A stretch of 64,000 nucleotides of DNA from Puccinellia tenuiflora (GCA_012064385.1 QRDG01000530.1:403129-467128), one strand, 5' to 3'. Shown: positions 43,801 through 56,693, counted from the first letter of the stretch. Notes: a model not told the origin generated them from the sequence alone. Numbers and translations: made by a program.

Positions 43801-44652
43801 CCACTCAGGTGAGCCGGACGGTACCAATGGGTAAAATAGTACACCCCTGCAGGGTTAATCTTTTCGAAAAGCCGTGTCCGCGGTTATGGACGACTTGGGA
43901 ACGGATATACGAGACCATAGATAACTTTTAACCTAATTGATATGGCAGCTAGAGGTTGCATAATAAACTTGTGGTAAAGGTTCATTTCCTCGAGGGTGAG
44001 TCGAGGGAGTGCCTTTGTGTGAGACGAGTGGTGATGGTTACAAGTAGGTTCGCCGAGAACCGAAGAGGAAAATGTTACTCTCTTACCCCTTTATAAAAAT
44101 ATTCTGAGTAGACGAATGCCATGGGTCCTTTATGTTTCAGTTATTTAAAACTAGCTTTATGCAAAAGAAATACATAAACAGCTTTAGAGCCTCCGTCAGT
44201 CATTGGGCCTATATCGCCCTACTAAACTTGCGAGTACATCGTACTCAGTCTCTCTTTGTTGCCTCTATGATTTTTGTATTTCAGAGAGGAAGACACCGAG
44301 CAGCTAGGTGGGTTCTTCGTTGACGTCGACTTTTAGTCTGGGGTTCCCAGGTGGCAGCTTGGGACCGTGGAACAAGCTGGCTTGGGTGATGTTTATTGTA
44401 GGCCTCTTAGGCCATATATTTGCTTCTTGTTGTTAGACAACACTACCCGCTTCCGCTTGATGACTTGTTGGATCTGTGATCCTTTTGTTGTGTAATTTGT
44501 ATTCTTCTCATTATATGAGTTGCTATATGTTTTGTGTCGTAGAGTCTTGCAATGTGCCAGTTTGTTCCACATGTCTCGATCTCTGTGTTATACTTTGATG
44601 GTTGTGCCAATTACATAGCCTCTCTGTATAATTCCGGGGTCGGAGCGTTACA
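40814..44652 (+). repeat. 5' LTR of the LARD-type element
   Basis: It runs from TGTAACAGCCCC to GGAGCGTTACA. A GC-rich block (41510-42340) contains short ORFs that I regard as chance. A poly-C run and a local duplication at about 42179-42270 make it 74 bp longer than the 3' LTR. Confidence 0.95.
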
Positions 44653-44654
44653 AG

Positions 44655-44667
44655 TTGGTATCAGAGC
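44655..44667 (+). other. Primer-binding site (initiator tRNA-Met)
   Basis: TTGGTATCAGAGC begins 3 bp after the LTR end. Confidence 0.9.
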
Positions 44668-47184
44668 AGGACTGCCTGTAGGAAACCCGTTCTATTGGTC
44701 GATGTCGGGTCTAGTTCGTGAAAATTATTTTTAACCTAAAAATGAGTTGTGAAAACCTTCTTAGGATTCTTTTTACTCCTTATCCAATTCACTCTGATCT
44801 CGGTGTCACCTTACCTCTATTTGATTTTAACGGTTTTCTGATCGTCGGCAACCTCTAAATCTCTAGGATCACGGGGTTGGGTTCTATCCTTAGATAGTGG
44901 TTAACTGTGCTCATCTGCCAGATTCTAAAGCCGAAGAGAAGAAGTATTGCGGATCGTCAAGAAATTCCTTGCTTTAGCCTAAGATCTTGAACCGAAGGTC
45001 CCGGATTGTGCTAGGGCTCAGATGTAATGATTCATGAGGGTTGTCGCCCTTGTGAGCATTATGCTATTGTGGGTCCCAGTGCATGAAGCTGATCTTTAAC
45101 CCAAGATCTTTCCCGTTGAATCCTGGTGTTAAAGGTCAAACCCTACATCAGGTTGGCAAAAAATTGAAGTTGGTCTTCAAACTCGAGGTTGCAGCCGTAA
45201 TTGGTTTCCTCGGCAATGCTCTTCTTCGTCACTAGCGTACCTAGGCTCTCTGTTATGGAATCATCTGAATCATGACGGGATTGCTCTTAGCGAGTTTTCC
45301 AACAATAATTGTGATCCCTCCGGTAACACCCGTTCCTGAAACCCTTTCGGCACTAGTTGTCTGAAGAGTGCTAACACGGGCTTCTACAATATCCTGGAAT
45401 TGTTGTTAGCCGGCCTTTGCCCTAAATCTGTTGTCCGACCTCCATCAGTCTGTTGACAATCAAGTTTATCTTGCATTGGGGTGTTCTGATGCATGTTATC
45501 CTTGTGGTTCATCAAGACAGTCCACTTCGGGATGCCAGGAGAAACAAACTCCGGTACCTCGTCCATGTCTCGGACTAGGTCAAAGTATTGTAACTCGCGG
45601 AGTAAGAGCTTGACTAGCTTTTGTTCCGTTCCACCTTGGAGTGTCACACTCTTTTATATCCAGAGGTCGTGCTTAGTCTCATGATGCACTTGATGAAGTG
45701 ATGGTCCTACCCTTCCTTATCTCTCTACCTCCGAGCTACCTGGGCTCGAGAATGTTGAGGATGAATATCGTTGTGGTAAGCAGAAATTCTTAGCAAATGC
45801 TATGCTCTGAAATCCAAAGACCTTGGTGGCACCCTTAGCCTGACTGGTAATCATGTCCTCGAGCTGAGTGGTCGGAGCTGCCAAGTCCATTTTCGTTCAG
45901 GTGCACCCTTCGGTCCACGAGTTAGATTCATTTCGAAACTCCCAAGACCACCTTCTTTTCTCTGAAAAGCAAGTTTCCTCTCGCAACCAGTGACTTTGTC
46001 GATATGGATCCGAGTGAAGTTCGCTTTGTCTCCTCGGGTTAAATCACAAGTTGGTTATGCATACGTGCATTATTGAGCTGGTAGGTTGGTACCTCCCGTT
46101 CTCTGACTAAGCCATGTGTGCACACCAAGTCTTGACCGAGTCGTTCCTAAATAAGAAGAATTTGGCAAAAACTTATCATCTCACCGGTGCTTCCCAATCA
46201 TGAACCAGTTGGGCTTCTTGTTTGGAGTTCATGCTGGATCAATTTCCTTCTTCGTGATCGTGACCCAATGGAACTCCCAATCTACCTCGTGTTCTGGAGC
46301 TTGGCCATGTAGCCCTTATCTGAGAATCTAGTTATCCTACCTGTCGGCTAACTTTAGCAAACTCCTTCCTCGGGCATGCCAAGTCTGAGTTGCCCTCACG
46401 CCTAACCAACTCCGAATCTCAAGCAAAAGTGATGCTTGGAGTTTATCAAGAGCATGACCTAAGCCTACTACTAACCCGACAAGTCCGGTGTTGTGGTTCA
46501 CGCACCTCACCGGAAGGCTTTTTGACTAAATCTCCTAACTCTCTCAAATCGACCGCTGTCCATGAGGATCATGTGTAACTGGTTCTAGAGGTGTTCCCCT
46601 AAGGTCCATTCTCTATCTTCAAGTACGACCTTCGCTTGAGGATCGAATGAAGGCTTTTCCGAAGCATGTGTGTGATATCTAGAACCTCAAGGATAACATC
46701 ACCACGGAGTTGCTAAATATCTATCGGTCGATCGTCCTACTCCATCTATCTCGTGGCAATAGTCTTATATCAGGTTTTACCTCTAAATCTAAATGTGGGT
46801 CGATGCCATATCTATCCTACCTAGGTGAACCCAAGGTTTTACCCAATCGTACGGACAGTGTGTCAATTCATCAGTTCCGTTGGGGCCTGAGCTCTCAATC
46901 TTGTGGAAGCGTCTGGTATGTCAAAAGAGTTGAGTCCAGAAGTTGTCCTATCCTCGGCTCGACCTTTGTTTGGTCAAGTCGTTCCTTTTCCTCTCAATAA
47001 CCTATGCTTTTGGGCAAGAGTCATTTTGTCTAACGCCTTTAGCTATCTCCTGTTCTTTCCGCCTTTGTGGCATGTCATGTTAGTTAGCCAAATCTCTGCA
47101 ACGAGGAAGATGTGTTGTCATGTTCCTTCCTCCCTCTTCCTACTCTAGAATCTCGGGACGAGATTCCTGTAAGGGGGGTAGAAT
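44668..47184 (+). other. Non-coding internal region of the LARD-type element, with polypurine tract
   Basis: No ORF longer than about 100 codons and no gag or pol motifs were found in any frame by eye. It ends with GGGACGAGATTCCTGTAAGG and GGGGTAGAATTG directly before the 3' LTR, a polypurine tract wording typical of chromovirus-type gypsy elements, hinting at the helper lineage. Confidence 0.75.
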
Positions 47185-50100
47185 TGTAACAGCCCCAGAT
47201 TAGCACCCTAAATACGGGCCAAATTTTCGCTTTTTGTGTTGCATTGCATCATGGCATACATATTTAAAATTGCTAATATGGAAATAAAGCAACACCTAGA
47301 AATGAAAACAAAGGAAGCAAAACCCTTCCTCACAATTTCCAAACTTGGAAACCAACTAAATGAACTTCCAAATTGTTTAGGAAGTTCCAGAATTGCTTCT
47401 TATCCTCTTTTCCCAAACTCCAAGTTTTTGTCAAATAAGAAATGACATGAGAGTCAAAATTGGCTGAAATTTCGAATTATTATTTTTGCAACCAAGTTAA
47501 GCTTTCCAAATTCAAACTAAATTCATGGGGAGCTTCATTACCATGTTGGGATCCTCCATGTTTAAACTCATGATTTTTGGAATTGTTAAAGTGCCCCAAT
47601 TAAATGCATTTTGGATTTTGCTCCAAATTACCCTAACTAAAAGCTATGAACAAAAGTTGGTCAAAACATTTTATTTGACCTCACCAATTTTTGTGGAAGT
47701 TTAACAGCTTAAATGGGGCCTATGTGATTTTTCCCAGATTTTATAAACATGTTTTAGTGCCTCTTTTAAATCCCTGAAGTCGCTGAACTAAAAAGGGAAA
47801 AACAGAATTAAGCAAATGTTTAAATTTCTGACGAATGGGTCCCACTGTCAGTCTCTCTCTCTCCCTCTCTTCTCTCTATGCGCCATGGCGCACTGGCGCC
47901 ATGCCGCGCAAGCGGCCGTCGCTCCCCTCGCCCCCTGGAGGTCAAGTGGATCGCCCCTATGCGCACCTGCCCCCTCTCTCTCTTCCCCCCAGCTCCCCGT
48001 TTCCCGGATCGAGATCGAACCGTAGCACGCTCCCGAGACCGACGCTGTTTCGTCGCCGTGTGCCGCACCTCGCCGACGACTCCGGCCACCCCGAGCCAAG
48101 CCGTCGCCGCCACCATCTCCGCCTCGCCGAGTTGCGTCTCCCCGCCGAAGGAATCGGGCTAGGGAGCCCGAAATCGAGCCTTGGCCGTCGTCTTCCTCCT
48201 TCCGGTCCGGCGGCCGACGGGAACGATTGCCGTCGCTACCGGCCGTCCCCTTCGCCTCCGAGCCCACCCACGCGTTCCTGGTGAGCTTGCGTCCCTCCCG
48301 GACAACCCTTTTCCCCTCCTCCCCCTCTGCATCGTCGTGCCCGTGCCAAGCGGCCGTCGTCCGTCCGCCGGCCGAGCAGCTCGAGCACGCACGCGTCGCC
48401 CTGTGCCCCCCTCTCCTTCTCCGTTTCCACACGTAGCACCGCCTCCGCGCGACACACATTTTGCGCACGCACCGCTCCGATTCGCGCCGCCAGGAAACGG
48501 TCGTCGCCGGCCGTTCTCCGCCGGTGGCCGTCGCACGCGCGCCCGGCCTGACCGGCCACGAGGCCGGGGCCTCTCGGGTTGTGGCCCGGCCATATGACCG
48601 GCCTGCACCCCGGCCTGGCCGGCCCGCCTGGGAAATGGTTTTCCCTTTTTGAGTTCAAACTAAAATTAAAACTTGTGTATCTTTTCAAATATGGCTCCAA
48701 AAATTGCAAAGTAAATATGAAATTGCTCAGAAAAACATTTCCTATCTCTGGATAATATTTGTCTTGCCTTTTGAATAAATAATTTTGATGTTTAATTATG
48801 AATTCCTAAATTGGCATGAATGATAACAATTTAGGAATTTCCATAACTTATTAAATATTTGTCCAAAAATTATGAATTAAATATCATTGTGATCAACATG
48901 TAAAATGCTATCAAACCATGCACTTATCACATCATGATCACAAATCTTTAATTGATGTTATTCATAATTTGTTTAAATTAATTAAATTCAATTATTCAAA
49001 TTAAATTGCTATTTATTCATCGGTGCTCCGAAAATTACAAATGAGGTACCAAAATGATCGGAATAACGAACCCTATCCATTCATGTCATGTTCATGCATA
49101 ATTGAGTCACTTCTCTAATAATTTGTTAATTTATAAAGAATGTGGTCACTAAGATAAATATGGGGTTGCTCCCAAATAATTGCACCAATTATTTGGCTCC
49201 CCATTTAATTTTGCTTTTAATTTATTTAATGATATTATATTTGCATCAATTGGACATGTCATCATGTGTTTGCGCATTGCACCTTGTGATCGTGTGATTT
49301 ATGTGCTCCTTGTATTTTTCTTTTGGGTATCGATAGATTCCGGAGTCGAGGGTTCCCTCTCCTACCCCGACGAGCAATACTACGCTACCCGGCAGCAAGG
49401 CAAGAGATAACCTAACCTTCTTGGCATCTAGCATCCTATGGTTTTATCAAATTATTTTATCCACCATAATATTGCATGCGGTTCAAATGTCTCTTTTGGT
49501 CAAATTATAGAGAATCCTATGATTGCATGTTTTTCCCGAGCCAATCACATGTATCCCTACCTATAAAACCTAGTGGTGATGTGTTGGCCGGATACAAATA
49601 TAATTGTTGGTTATATGCTTAGCCATGCATAGAAATGCTTAGTTGAGATACTAGTTATATCCGTTATTACATTCCATAATTGTTGATGTTGTTGGAATGA
49701 TTCGGGCATGGTGGATAATTGAGATGCTTAATTAAAATGCTAAGACGGCTTGGGTGAGTTGCCATCGGGGATGGTGTTTTGCCTCACTCTAGCCCCTAGG
49801 TGCGAGTTCTTGTCTCTAGACTCAAGATCGAGCGTGCTTCCATTGGTGGGTGTATGGGCGCCTCGCTGACCGAATAATTTGTGAGGGGCTTGTCAAGGGT
49901 CCTCTAGTTTGCTATTTCCATTTGCGCGTGTGTGGTGTGAGTGGAAAAGGAACGAGGATGGTGATGTTTAGGACGTGACGGTGGAGCAGGGAGCTGGGAG
50001 CGCTGAACCTGTCCTTCCGCCACTGATGGTCCTTGAGTAAGCCTCATGCATTGTAAAGGTCTAACCGCGCCCGCTTGCCGGCCTTCCCCGGAAGAGGGCC

Positions 50101-50949
50101 ACTCAGGTGAGCCGGACGGTACCAATGGGTAAAATAGTACACCCCTGCAGGGTTAATCTTTTCGAAAAGCCGTGTCCGCGGTTATGGACGACTTGGGAAC
50201 GGATATACGAGACCATAGATAACTTTTAACCTAATTGATATGGCAGCTAGAGGTTGCATAATAAACTTGTGGTAAAGGTTCATTTCCTCGAGGGTGAGTC
50301 GAGGGAGTGCCTTTGTGTGAGACGAGTGGTGATGGTTACAAGTAGGTTCGCCGAGAACCGAAGAGGAAAATGTTACTCTCTTACCCCTTTATAAAATATT
50401 CTGAGTAGACAAATGCCATGGGTCCTTTATGTTTCAGTTATTTAAAACTAGCTTTATGCAAAAGAAATACATAAACAGCTTTAGAGCCTCCGTCAGTCAT
50501 TGGGCCTATATCGCCCTACTAAACTTGCGAGTACATCGTACTCAGTCTCTCTTTGCTGCCTCTATGATTTTGTATTTCAGAGGAGGAAGACACCGAGCAG
50601 CTAGGTGGGTTCTTCGTTGACGTCGACTTTTAGTCTGGGGTTCCCAGGTGGCAGCTTGGGACCGTGGAACAAGCTGGCTTGGGTGATGTTTATTGTAGGC
50701 CTCTTAGGCCATATATTTGCTTCTTGTTGTTAGACAACACTACCCGCTTCCGCTTGTTGACTTGTTGGATCTGTGATCCTTTTGTTGTGTAATTTGTATT
50801 CTTCTCATTATATGAGTTGCTATATGTTTTGTGTCGTAGAGTCTTGCAATGTGCCAGTTTGTTCCACATGTCTCGATCTCTGTGTTATACTTTGATGGTT
50901 GTGCCAATTACATAGCCTCTCTGTATAATTCCGGGGTCGGGGCGTTACA
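47185..50949 (+). repeat. 3' LTR of the LARD-type element
   Basis: It runs from TGTAACAGCCCC to GGGGCGTTACA and is colinear with the 5' LTR, with few substitutions and the poly-C/duplication difference. Confidence 0.95.
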
Positions 50950-51249
50950 CATACTTTCTTTCACATCGCTGGATCTCACAATAACATCTATGTGATGTAG
51001 TGCTCTCTGGTGTTTTTGAAATTTGTTGAAGGGCATGCTCCGGCGGTCAACTATGATATCAATGGCCACAGGTAATACTACCTAGCCCATGTTATCTATT
51101 GAAAGAGCATTTTCTAAACACTAGTTGGTTTTGTGTGTTAGTTAACAACACTAGTGATTATCTAATGTGATGCTAAGTGCTGCAGGATTATTGACATAAT
51201 TTTACCCTGAGCATCAACCACCAAAAAGGAAGTTTTGGCAGAGTTATAT

Positions 51250-51625
51250 TGTTGCAGGCCAATCTCAGGCCGGAGTCTCCGGTCCCTGGATTTTCCTGCC
51301 CTGTGCCAAGGTGTGGTGCGGTACTGGATGGTACACCGGAGGCACCCCGGATGGTGCCCGGAGTTTCCGGCCTCTAAACCCCGGAGTCTCCGGTCTGTCT
51401 GCATCGAGCCCTTGAAGACACAAGTGTGGTGCGGTACTGGATAGGCCACCGGAGGTATACCGGAAGGACCCCGGAGTCTCCGGTCCGGCCGGAGTCTCCG
51501 CCCCCAAGGAGACCGGAATCTCCGGTCTGGCCAGGAGTCTCAATGGTTCCGGTGTTGGGCGGAGTCTTCGGTTTACACCGGAGTCTCCGGCCCTCTTACA
51601 TCGGAGTATCCGGTCTGAGTGAAGT
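51250..51625. repeat. Cluster of GGAGTCTCCGG motifs in the copia LTR
   Basis: About ten exact or one-base variants of CCGGAGTCTCCGG, a near-palindrome, occur between 51262 and 51620, and GGTGTGGTGCGGTACTGGAT is repeated (near 51309 and 51424). The cluster lies just upstream of the TATA box. Confidence 0.8.
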
Positions 51626-51652
51626 CCAACGGGCAGATTTTTTTCAGAGGGG

Positions 51653-51660
51653 TATAAATA
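51653..51660 (+). promoter_or_regulatory. TATA box of the copia LTR
   Basis: TATAAATA sits in GGGGTATAAATACCCC, a palindromic context, downstream of the GGAGTCTCCGG cluster. Confidence 0.7.
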
Positions 51661-52074
51661 CCCCTCCACCTTCCTCCAGCCAGTTAGCTCGTCCAACATT
51701 TATGAACACTAATTTCTCAGAGCTCAAAACAACAAGATCTCCCAATTCCTCCATCCAAACTCGTTGATCTTTGGAGGATTGAAGGAGAAGGCCCAGATAT
51801 ACATCTTCACCAAGCCGTTCTTGATTTCCCCCTTATTCACTTGAGGGATTTCGTTTCTAGGGTTAGCATTGTGTTACCCTAGATTGTCTTGCTTACTACT
51901 TGTTGTAATTGTGACAGATTTGTTGATTTGGCAGCCCCCGATTAAGTTGTGGGTGTGTGCCCCAAGAACGTTGTAAGGGCTCCGGATTCCACCTTGAAAG
52001 ATCCCGATAGTGGAAGGTGAACCAAACCCTTGGGTGCGGTTCATCGGAGAATATGGTGAGGCCTTTGTGGCGTC

Positions 52075-53747
52075 TTGAGTAGGCCTCTTGTGGCGAGCTC
52101 ACACCCCTCCAAGAACGCCAAAGACGCTCGTGCCCGGACCATTGGAATGCACAAAGGAACTTCGCTTGTTTTGAAGGCTACGGTTGTGGTGCAAGACGAT
52201 GATGATGATACTCAAGAAGATGTGTCACATTGGCATCCCAAAGAGCTTGAAGATACTCTCAAGGAATATTCGTCTCTCACATCTAAAGTTTTTTGGAAGA
52301 GTCCGTCCAAGGCAAGGGAACTTGTTAACAAGTCAAGTGGAAGGAAGGAGGGTGGCCAAAGGGTTCGCTCTTGCTACAATTGCCAAGATCAATATCACTT
52401 TGTGGCCGAATGTCCGTTTGAGAATCGTGAACATCATGGAGGGAAGCTTGTTCGCAAGGACAAGTCAAAGATCACTCACAAGAAACCATTCTTCAAGAAG
52501 AATGCCGTCAACAAGAAGCCTCCAAGAATTGTGTTGCTTGCTCAAGAAGAGTACTCATCCGGGGAAGAAGAAGAAACCACAAGTGGAGTGGCCGCCATTG
52601 CCATAGCATCTTCATCATCTCCTTCCCTCTTTGAATCCCCCAATGAGAATGTCTCCATCTCCTCCGCAAGATGTCTCATGGCCAAGACCGACGAGGTATC
52701 ATCCCCTTCATCTCCTAAGACTATGAGTAATATGGATGATGCTACTAGTCTTAAAGTTAAAGAGGAAATAGTTGCTTTCGATCATTTTATAACTAACTTG
52801 CAAGGTGAAACCAAGAAGCATGTTGAGGCTCTTATGAGTCAATATGGTGAAGCTCAAGAGATGCTTGAGATCAAGGGCAAGATTGAAAGAGAGGATGCTA
52901 TGGAAATTGCATCCTTGAAAGACAATCTCGAAGAAGAGCATGAGCTTAGGGTTTCTCTTGAGGAACAACTAGAATCTATAGAAGAGTCAAATGATTTAAT
53001 TGTTGCTAAACTCATTAAAGAACATGACCATGCAATTGCTAAATATACAAAGGATGTAAGAAAGAAAAGGTCGAGCTTGGTGTTGGTCATTCTAGATTAA
53101 CCGAGGAGCTAGAGAAACTTTCCAAGGCTCACAAGGCATTGGAGAGTGAACACTCTACCCTCACCAAGTCGTATGAACAACTTCAACCTCAACCGTCTAA
53201 AATTGATGTGCCTAGTTCCTCCACTCCCATTACTTGTGATCGTGCAAATATCATTGAGGAAAATGCTAGGTTGAAGATCAATCTTGCTAAGGCCATCTCC
53301 CTAGGTAAGAAACCTTTTGTTACTCCACAAAAAGGGAGAGTTGGTGTCGGATTTGTTGAGGAGGAAAAGAAGAAGGATAACTTCATGAAATATGCAAGGG
53401 CTCCTCTAGCAAAGAAGATCCCTCAAGCCAAGAAGGTCAACATTGCTAGTTGTGGTGCTACAAGTGGCAAAACCACTAGTGATGACTTTGCGGAAAAATC
53501 TAACCCCCACTACATTTTATATGTTGATTATTATGGGGATATCTATGCTAAGTTTGTTCGTCCTAGAAATGTTCCTATTGCTCATTCTATTTGGGTTCCT
53601 AAGACCCTTGTTGCTAACAAAAGAGGACCCATTGCAATGGGGACCTAAATCAAAGCAATGATTTCTTGTAGGACTATGCTTCCGGTGGGTCAAAATGCTT
53701 GCTTGATAGTGGATGCACAAAACATATGACCGGAAGCAAGGAGATAA
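52075..53747 (+). pseudogene. Copia gag with zinc knuckle, plus protease start
   Basis: The open frame 52075-53100 contains the CCHC knuckle CYNCQDQYHFVAEC (about 52372-52413), a basic segment (KLVRKDKSKITHKKPFFKK), and a long acidic, coiled-coil-like C-terminal part. A frameshift at about 53070-53100 moves to 53139-53648 (EENARLKINLAKAISLGKKP and onward). Past a stop the text reads LLDSGCTKHMTGSKEIM, the copia protease active site region (DSG), ending at the 53748 insertion. Long gag with coiled coil suggests the SIRE/Maximus type. The N-terminal half of gag is missing. Confidence 0.8.
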
Positions 53748-54812
53748 TGTCGGAGATTGTCCCCAGGAACTAGGGGTGTCTCCAAGGTATCGTGTAAGGG
53801 GCTGAACACGGAGTCAAACAGTCCACAACGTGCTCCGGCGACGGTGCTCGTCAGGCTCGCTGCGGACGACACTGCAGAGATTGACACAAGGTATTACCCA
53901 GGTTCAGGGCCCTCTTGTGGAGGTAAAACCCCTACGTCCTGCTATGGTGTATTGCACTGCTTGGAGAGTTTACAGTACAAGGAGAGAGCTTGTCGAGCTC
54001 AAGGTGGCTAACAATGGCTACTTGCTAGTCTTCAGATCTAGGGTTAGGGTTTGCTAGAGCTGCACCAACCGAAGATCGAACCCTTGCTTGGGCGTGCTCC
54101 TCCTCCTTTTATAGGCGTCCTGGGCCTCTTCTGCCCAAACATTTGGGCGGGAAGGGCTACCACATGGCGACGAAGGAGGAGGCGCGGTGCACCGTAAAGG
54201 TGAGGTCTACCATAAAGGTAAGCTCGTGGACGCGGTCCACGGCAGGGGAACGGCGTCACCAAAGCTGAAAAGGGGCACCGACCAGCTGGACAGCGGGCTG
54301 GCGCTTGCCGAGGTGGGAGGTGGCCCACGGTGACGTCGTCCTTGGAGCGTAGCTGCAGACTGTTCCCTTGTCACCAAAGAGGCAATACTCGTTGTCCGCT
54401 TTGCTTGGCTCCGCTTTGTTGACTGCTTTATACATGGAAACGGCAACTGCGGCGTCGTCGTCATCGCGCGTAGGCACGCGCGTCACTCTGCACATGGCGC
54501 AGAGTCCATGTGCGCTCTGCCGCGGGGGCAGAGATGGCTTCACGAGGAAAACGCTTCGCGAGGCGAAAGGCCTCGCCAAGCCTTTCGGCTTGGTCCTTAG
54601 TAGAATTGCGGGCGGCGTCGGAGACGCCTTGTCGAAGAGCGATCCCTCGCCAAGGGAAAGAACCCTTGGCGAGGAGAAACCCTTCGCGAGGAGAGAAATC
54701 CTCGCGAAGCTCGCCAGGCTTGGAGAGCCTGGTCCTTAGCGAAAATCATCCAAAGAATCTTGTGGGCCCTGGCAGGCCGGCCCGTGGTACCCTGGTTTCC
54801 ACTGTGCCGACA
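53748..54812 (-). repeat. LTR (left copy, 3' LTR of the minus-strand element)
   Basis: On the plus strand it reads TGTCGGAGATTG to GTGCCGACA, 1065 bp, with ends TGTCGG and CCGACA. A minus-strand TATA box, TATAAAAG, is at 54113-54106. The segment 54530-54720 is rich in TCGCGAGG and CCTCGCC words that can form short hairpins. Confidence 0.95.
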
Positions 54813-55118
54813 GTAGCCCCCGGGCCCGCGATGGGCACGCCGAGGCCCATGACGAAGGCGAAGCGTCGAGGGGCCAAAGATGCCTGACAGGGCCGCGACA
54901 CGTGTCACGCAGCGGTTGCGCCCGCGGCCACGGCCTCCTCGGCTCCAACGGGCGACGTGGTGGGGCCCGCCACGACTCGAGTGCTGGTCAATAAAGCCTG
55001 GGCGCGCAGGCGGCGCCCATTACTTCTCCCGTAACTCCTCCGCACACTTCTCCCCACGCCTCCAAACTCTCCAGAGAACTCCAATCTCCAGAGCACTCTT
55101 CTTCTTCTCCGGCGACCA
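54813..55118 (+). promoter_or_regulatory. Upstream region of the antisense gene
   Basis: GC-rich. A weak TATA-like CAATAAAGCC lies near 54990, and a pyrimidine-rich CTCC/CTTC leader (55025-55110) resembles a plant 5' UTR before the ATG at 55119. Confidence 0.4.
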
Positions 55119-56609
55119 ATGGCGCCCAAGAGAGCAGCCACCGACTTGAAGGGCAAGGCCACCGCGCAGGCGAGCTCGTCGGCGGCGACGGCGCGGGCGG
55201 GCACGTCCGCGGCGATGGCGCGCGCTGCTGCTCTCGAGGGAGCGCTGCCGAAGACGCGCGTCACCGCTGCGACGATAGCGACGGTGCGCCACCTGGCGGC
55301 GGCGAAAACCAACGAGCACGGCGCCACCGAACTGAGGCCGGCCGGTAGCAGGCTCACCGACACCTTCTACCCCATCTTTCTTCATACTCTCTACGCCGGC
55401 CTGGTACCACCATTCTCTGATTTCCTCCTGGCGATCTTGGAGACGTACCAGATCCAACTCCTTCATCTTCATCCCAACTCCATCCTCATCCTTGCCATCT
55501 TCGCCCACTTCTGCGAGGCCTACGTCGGCATCCGCCCCTCGGTGGCGCTCTTCCGCAGTTTCTATTCTCTTCGGAACTCCGCCAAGGGCGAGCGGCTCGG
55601 ATGCGTCTCTTTCCGCATCGTCGACGCCCGGAGCGACAACTACATCCCCATCGCCTGGCAGGGTGAGAACGCCATCACCAAGGTGACGAAAAAGGTCGAC
55701 AAGTTCCGCGAGAAGTGGCTCTTTGTCGACGCCAAGGCCACCAACCCTCTCCTGGAGGTGCCCGAGGCGCCGCCGAGGAAGTGGGCGCGCTGGGCGAGCG
55801 CGGACTTCAGGGGCTCGAAGCTTGACGCGGTGTACGTGTACTTCCGTCACATCCGCGAGGCAGGGGTCACCGGCCAAATGGTGGCGAAGGACTTCACCAG
55901 GCGCCGCATCGCTCCCCTCCAACAGCACGCCGAGCCGGTGTGGCGATACGACGGCAAGGACGACGCCATGCGGCTAAGCAGGGACGGCTTCGAGCCTGAT
56001 GTGCTCCGCCAGATTATGAACGTTCTCTTCACATCGCCGGAGATCCCGTCCGCCAAGAAAGAGGCGGCCAAGCCGCTCATCGTCTTCGCCGAGGAGAGCA
56101 TAGAGGAGCAGCGCTCGCATATGCCCACGTTCGACGAGTGGGGAATCGTGCCCGCGGGGCACAGCGGGCCTCGCCCTAACCCGTGGGCGGCGGAGCCGGA
56201 GTACGTGGATGAGGCTCCTGAGGCTGAGGAGGCCGAGTCCGCCGAGGAGGAGGCCTCGAGAAGCGAGGACCCCCTTGGCGAGGACGAGGCTTCAAGGGGC
56301 GCTGACCCCGTCGGCGAGGGCGCCGGATCCTCGAGGAGCGCCCACGCCGAAGTGGACCTCCAGGTGCTCTCCTCCAGCGACGAGGAGGACGCCTTCCGCA
56401 TCGTCCGCTCCCAGCGCGCCGAGGAGGAGGAGACGAGCGGCGGCGGAAGAGGGCGCTGCGAGCCCCGCTCCAAGGCGGTCCACGACAGGAGGGCCGCAAC
56501 CGCGGGAGGCATCCCTCGCGCGGAGACAGGAGCGGCCCGGGAGGAGACCGGAGCAAACCTCACCCAGCCTCCCAAGGCGAAAAAGAGGGTGTGGGTGATG
56601 GCTGGCGAG
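55119..56609 (+). CDS. Antisense Transposase_28-type gene, exon 1
   Basis: It starts MAPKRAATDLKGKATAQASS. The conserved block FLLAILETYQIQLLHLHPNS, FAHFCEAYVGIRPSVALFRS and SLRNSAKGERLGCVSFRIVD (residues about 105-165) is the putative gypsy-type transposon domain (PF04195 style). It continues with PRKWARWASADFRGSKLDAV, RRIAPLQQHAEPVWRYDGKD and MPTFDEWGIVPAGHSGPRPN, then an acidic tract and a basic end (KAKKRVWVMAG). The exon ends at a GTAAGC donor at about 56609. The frame is fully open for 497 codons. It runs opposite to gag-protease of the same element. The family's biochemical role is unknown; it is not known to be a transposase despite the name. Confidence 0.8.
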
Positions 56610-56693
56610 TAAGCCCTCGACTTCTCTTTCTCCTTCAATATTTCACTTTGAGAATTCCCCCTTTGAAGGATTTTCAACTTGTCTTCCTTTCAG

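Larger units (their letters stand above)
40814..50949 (+). mobile_element. Complete long-LTR non-coding retrotransposon (LARD-type)
   Basis: Two LTRs of 3839 and 3765 bp flank a 2532-bp internal region without genes. The flanks are CATAC (40809-40813) and CATAC (50950-50954), a perfect 5-bp target duplication. A primer-binding site complementary to initiator tRNA-Met (TTGGTATCAGAGC) and a polypurine tract are present. The LTRs are near-identical, so the insertion is fairly recent. Mobilisation must depend on proteins from another element. Confidence 0.95.
50955..53747 (+). mobile_element. Ty1/copia element fragment: LTR part, gag, start of protease
   Basis: An LTR-like region (about 51130-52070) with a TATA box and a cluster of GGAGTCTCCGG motifs is followed by gag (from about 52110) and the first protease residues (LLDSGCTKHMTGS), cut at 53747 by the LTR of the next element. 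The 5' part of gag seems deleted, and no primer-binding site is visible between LTR text and gag. Confidence 0.7.

Noticed and set aside
44653..47184. Hidden gag or pol in the LARD internal region
   Set aside because: No recognisable motif in six frames by eye; only short unconnected ORFs.
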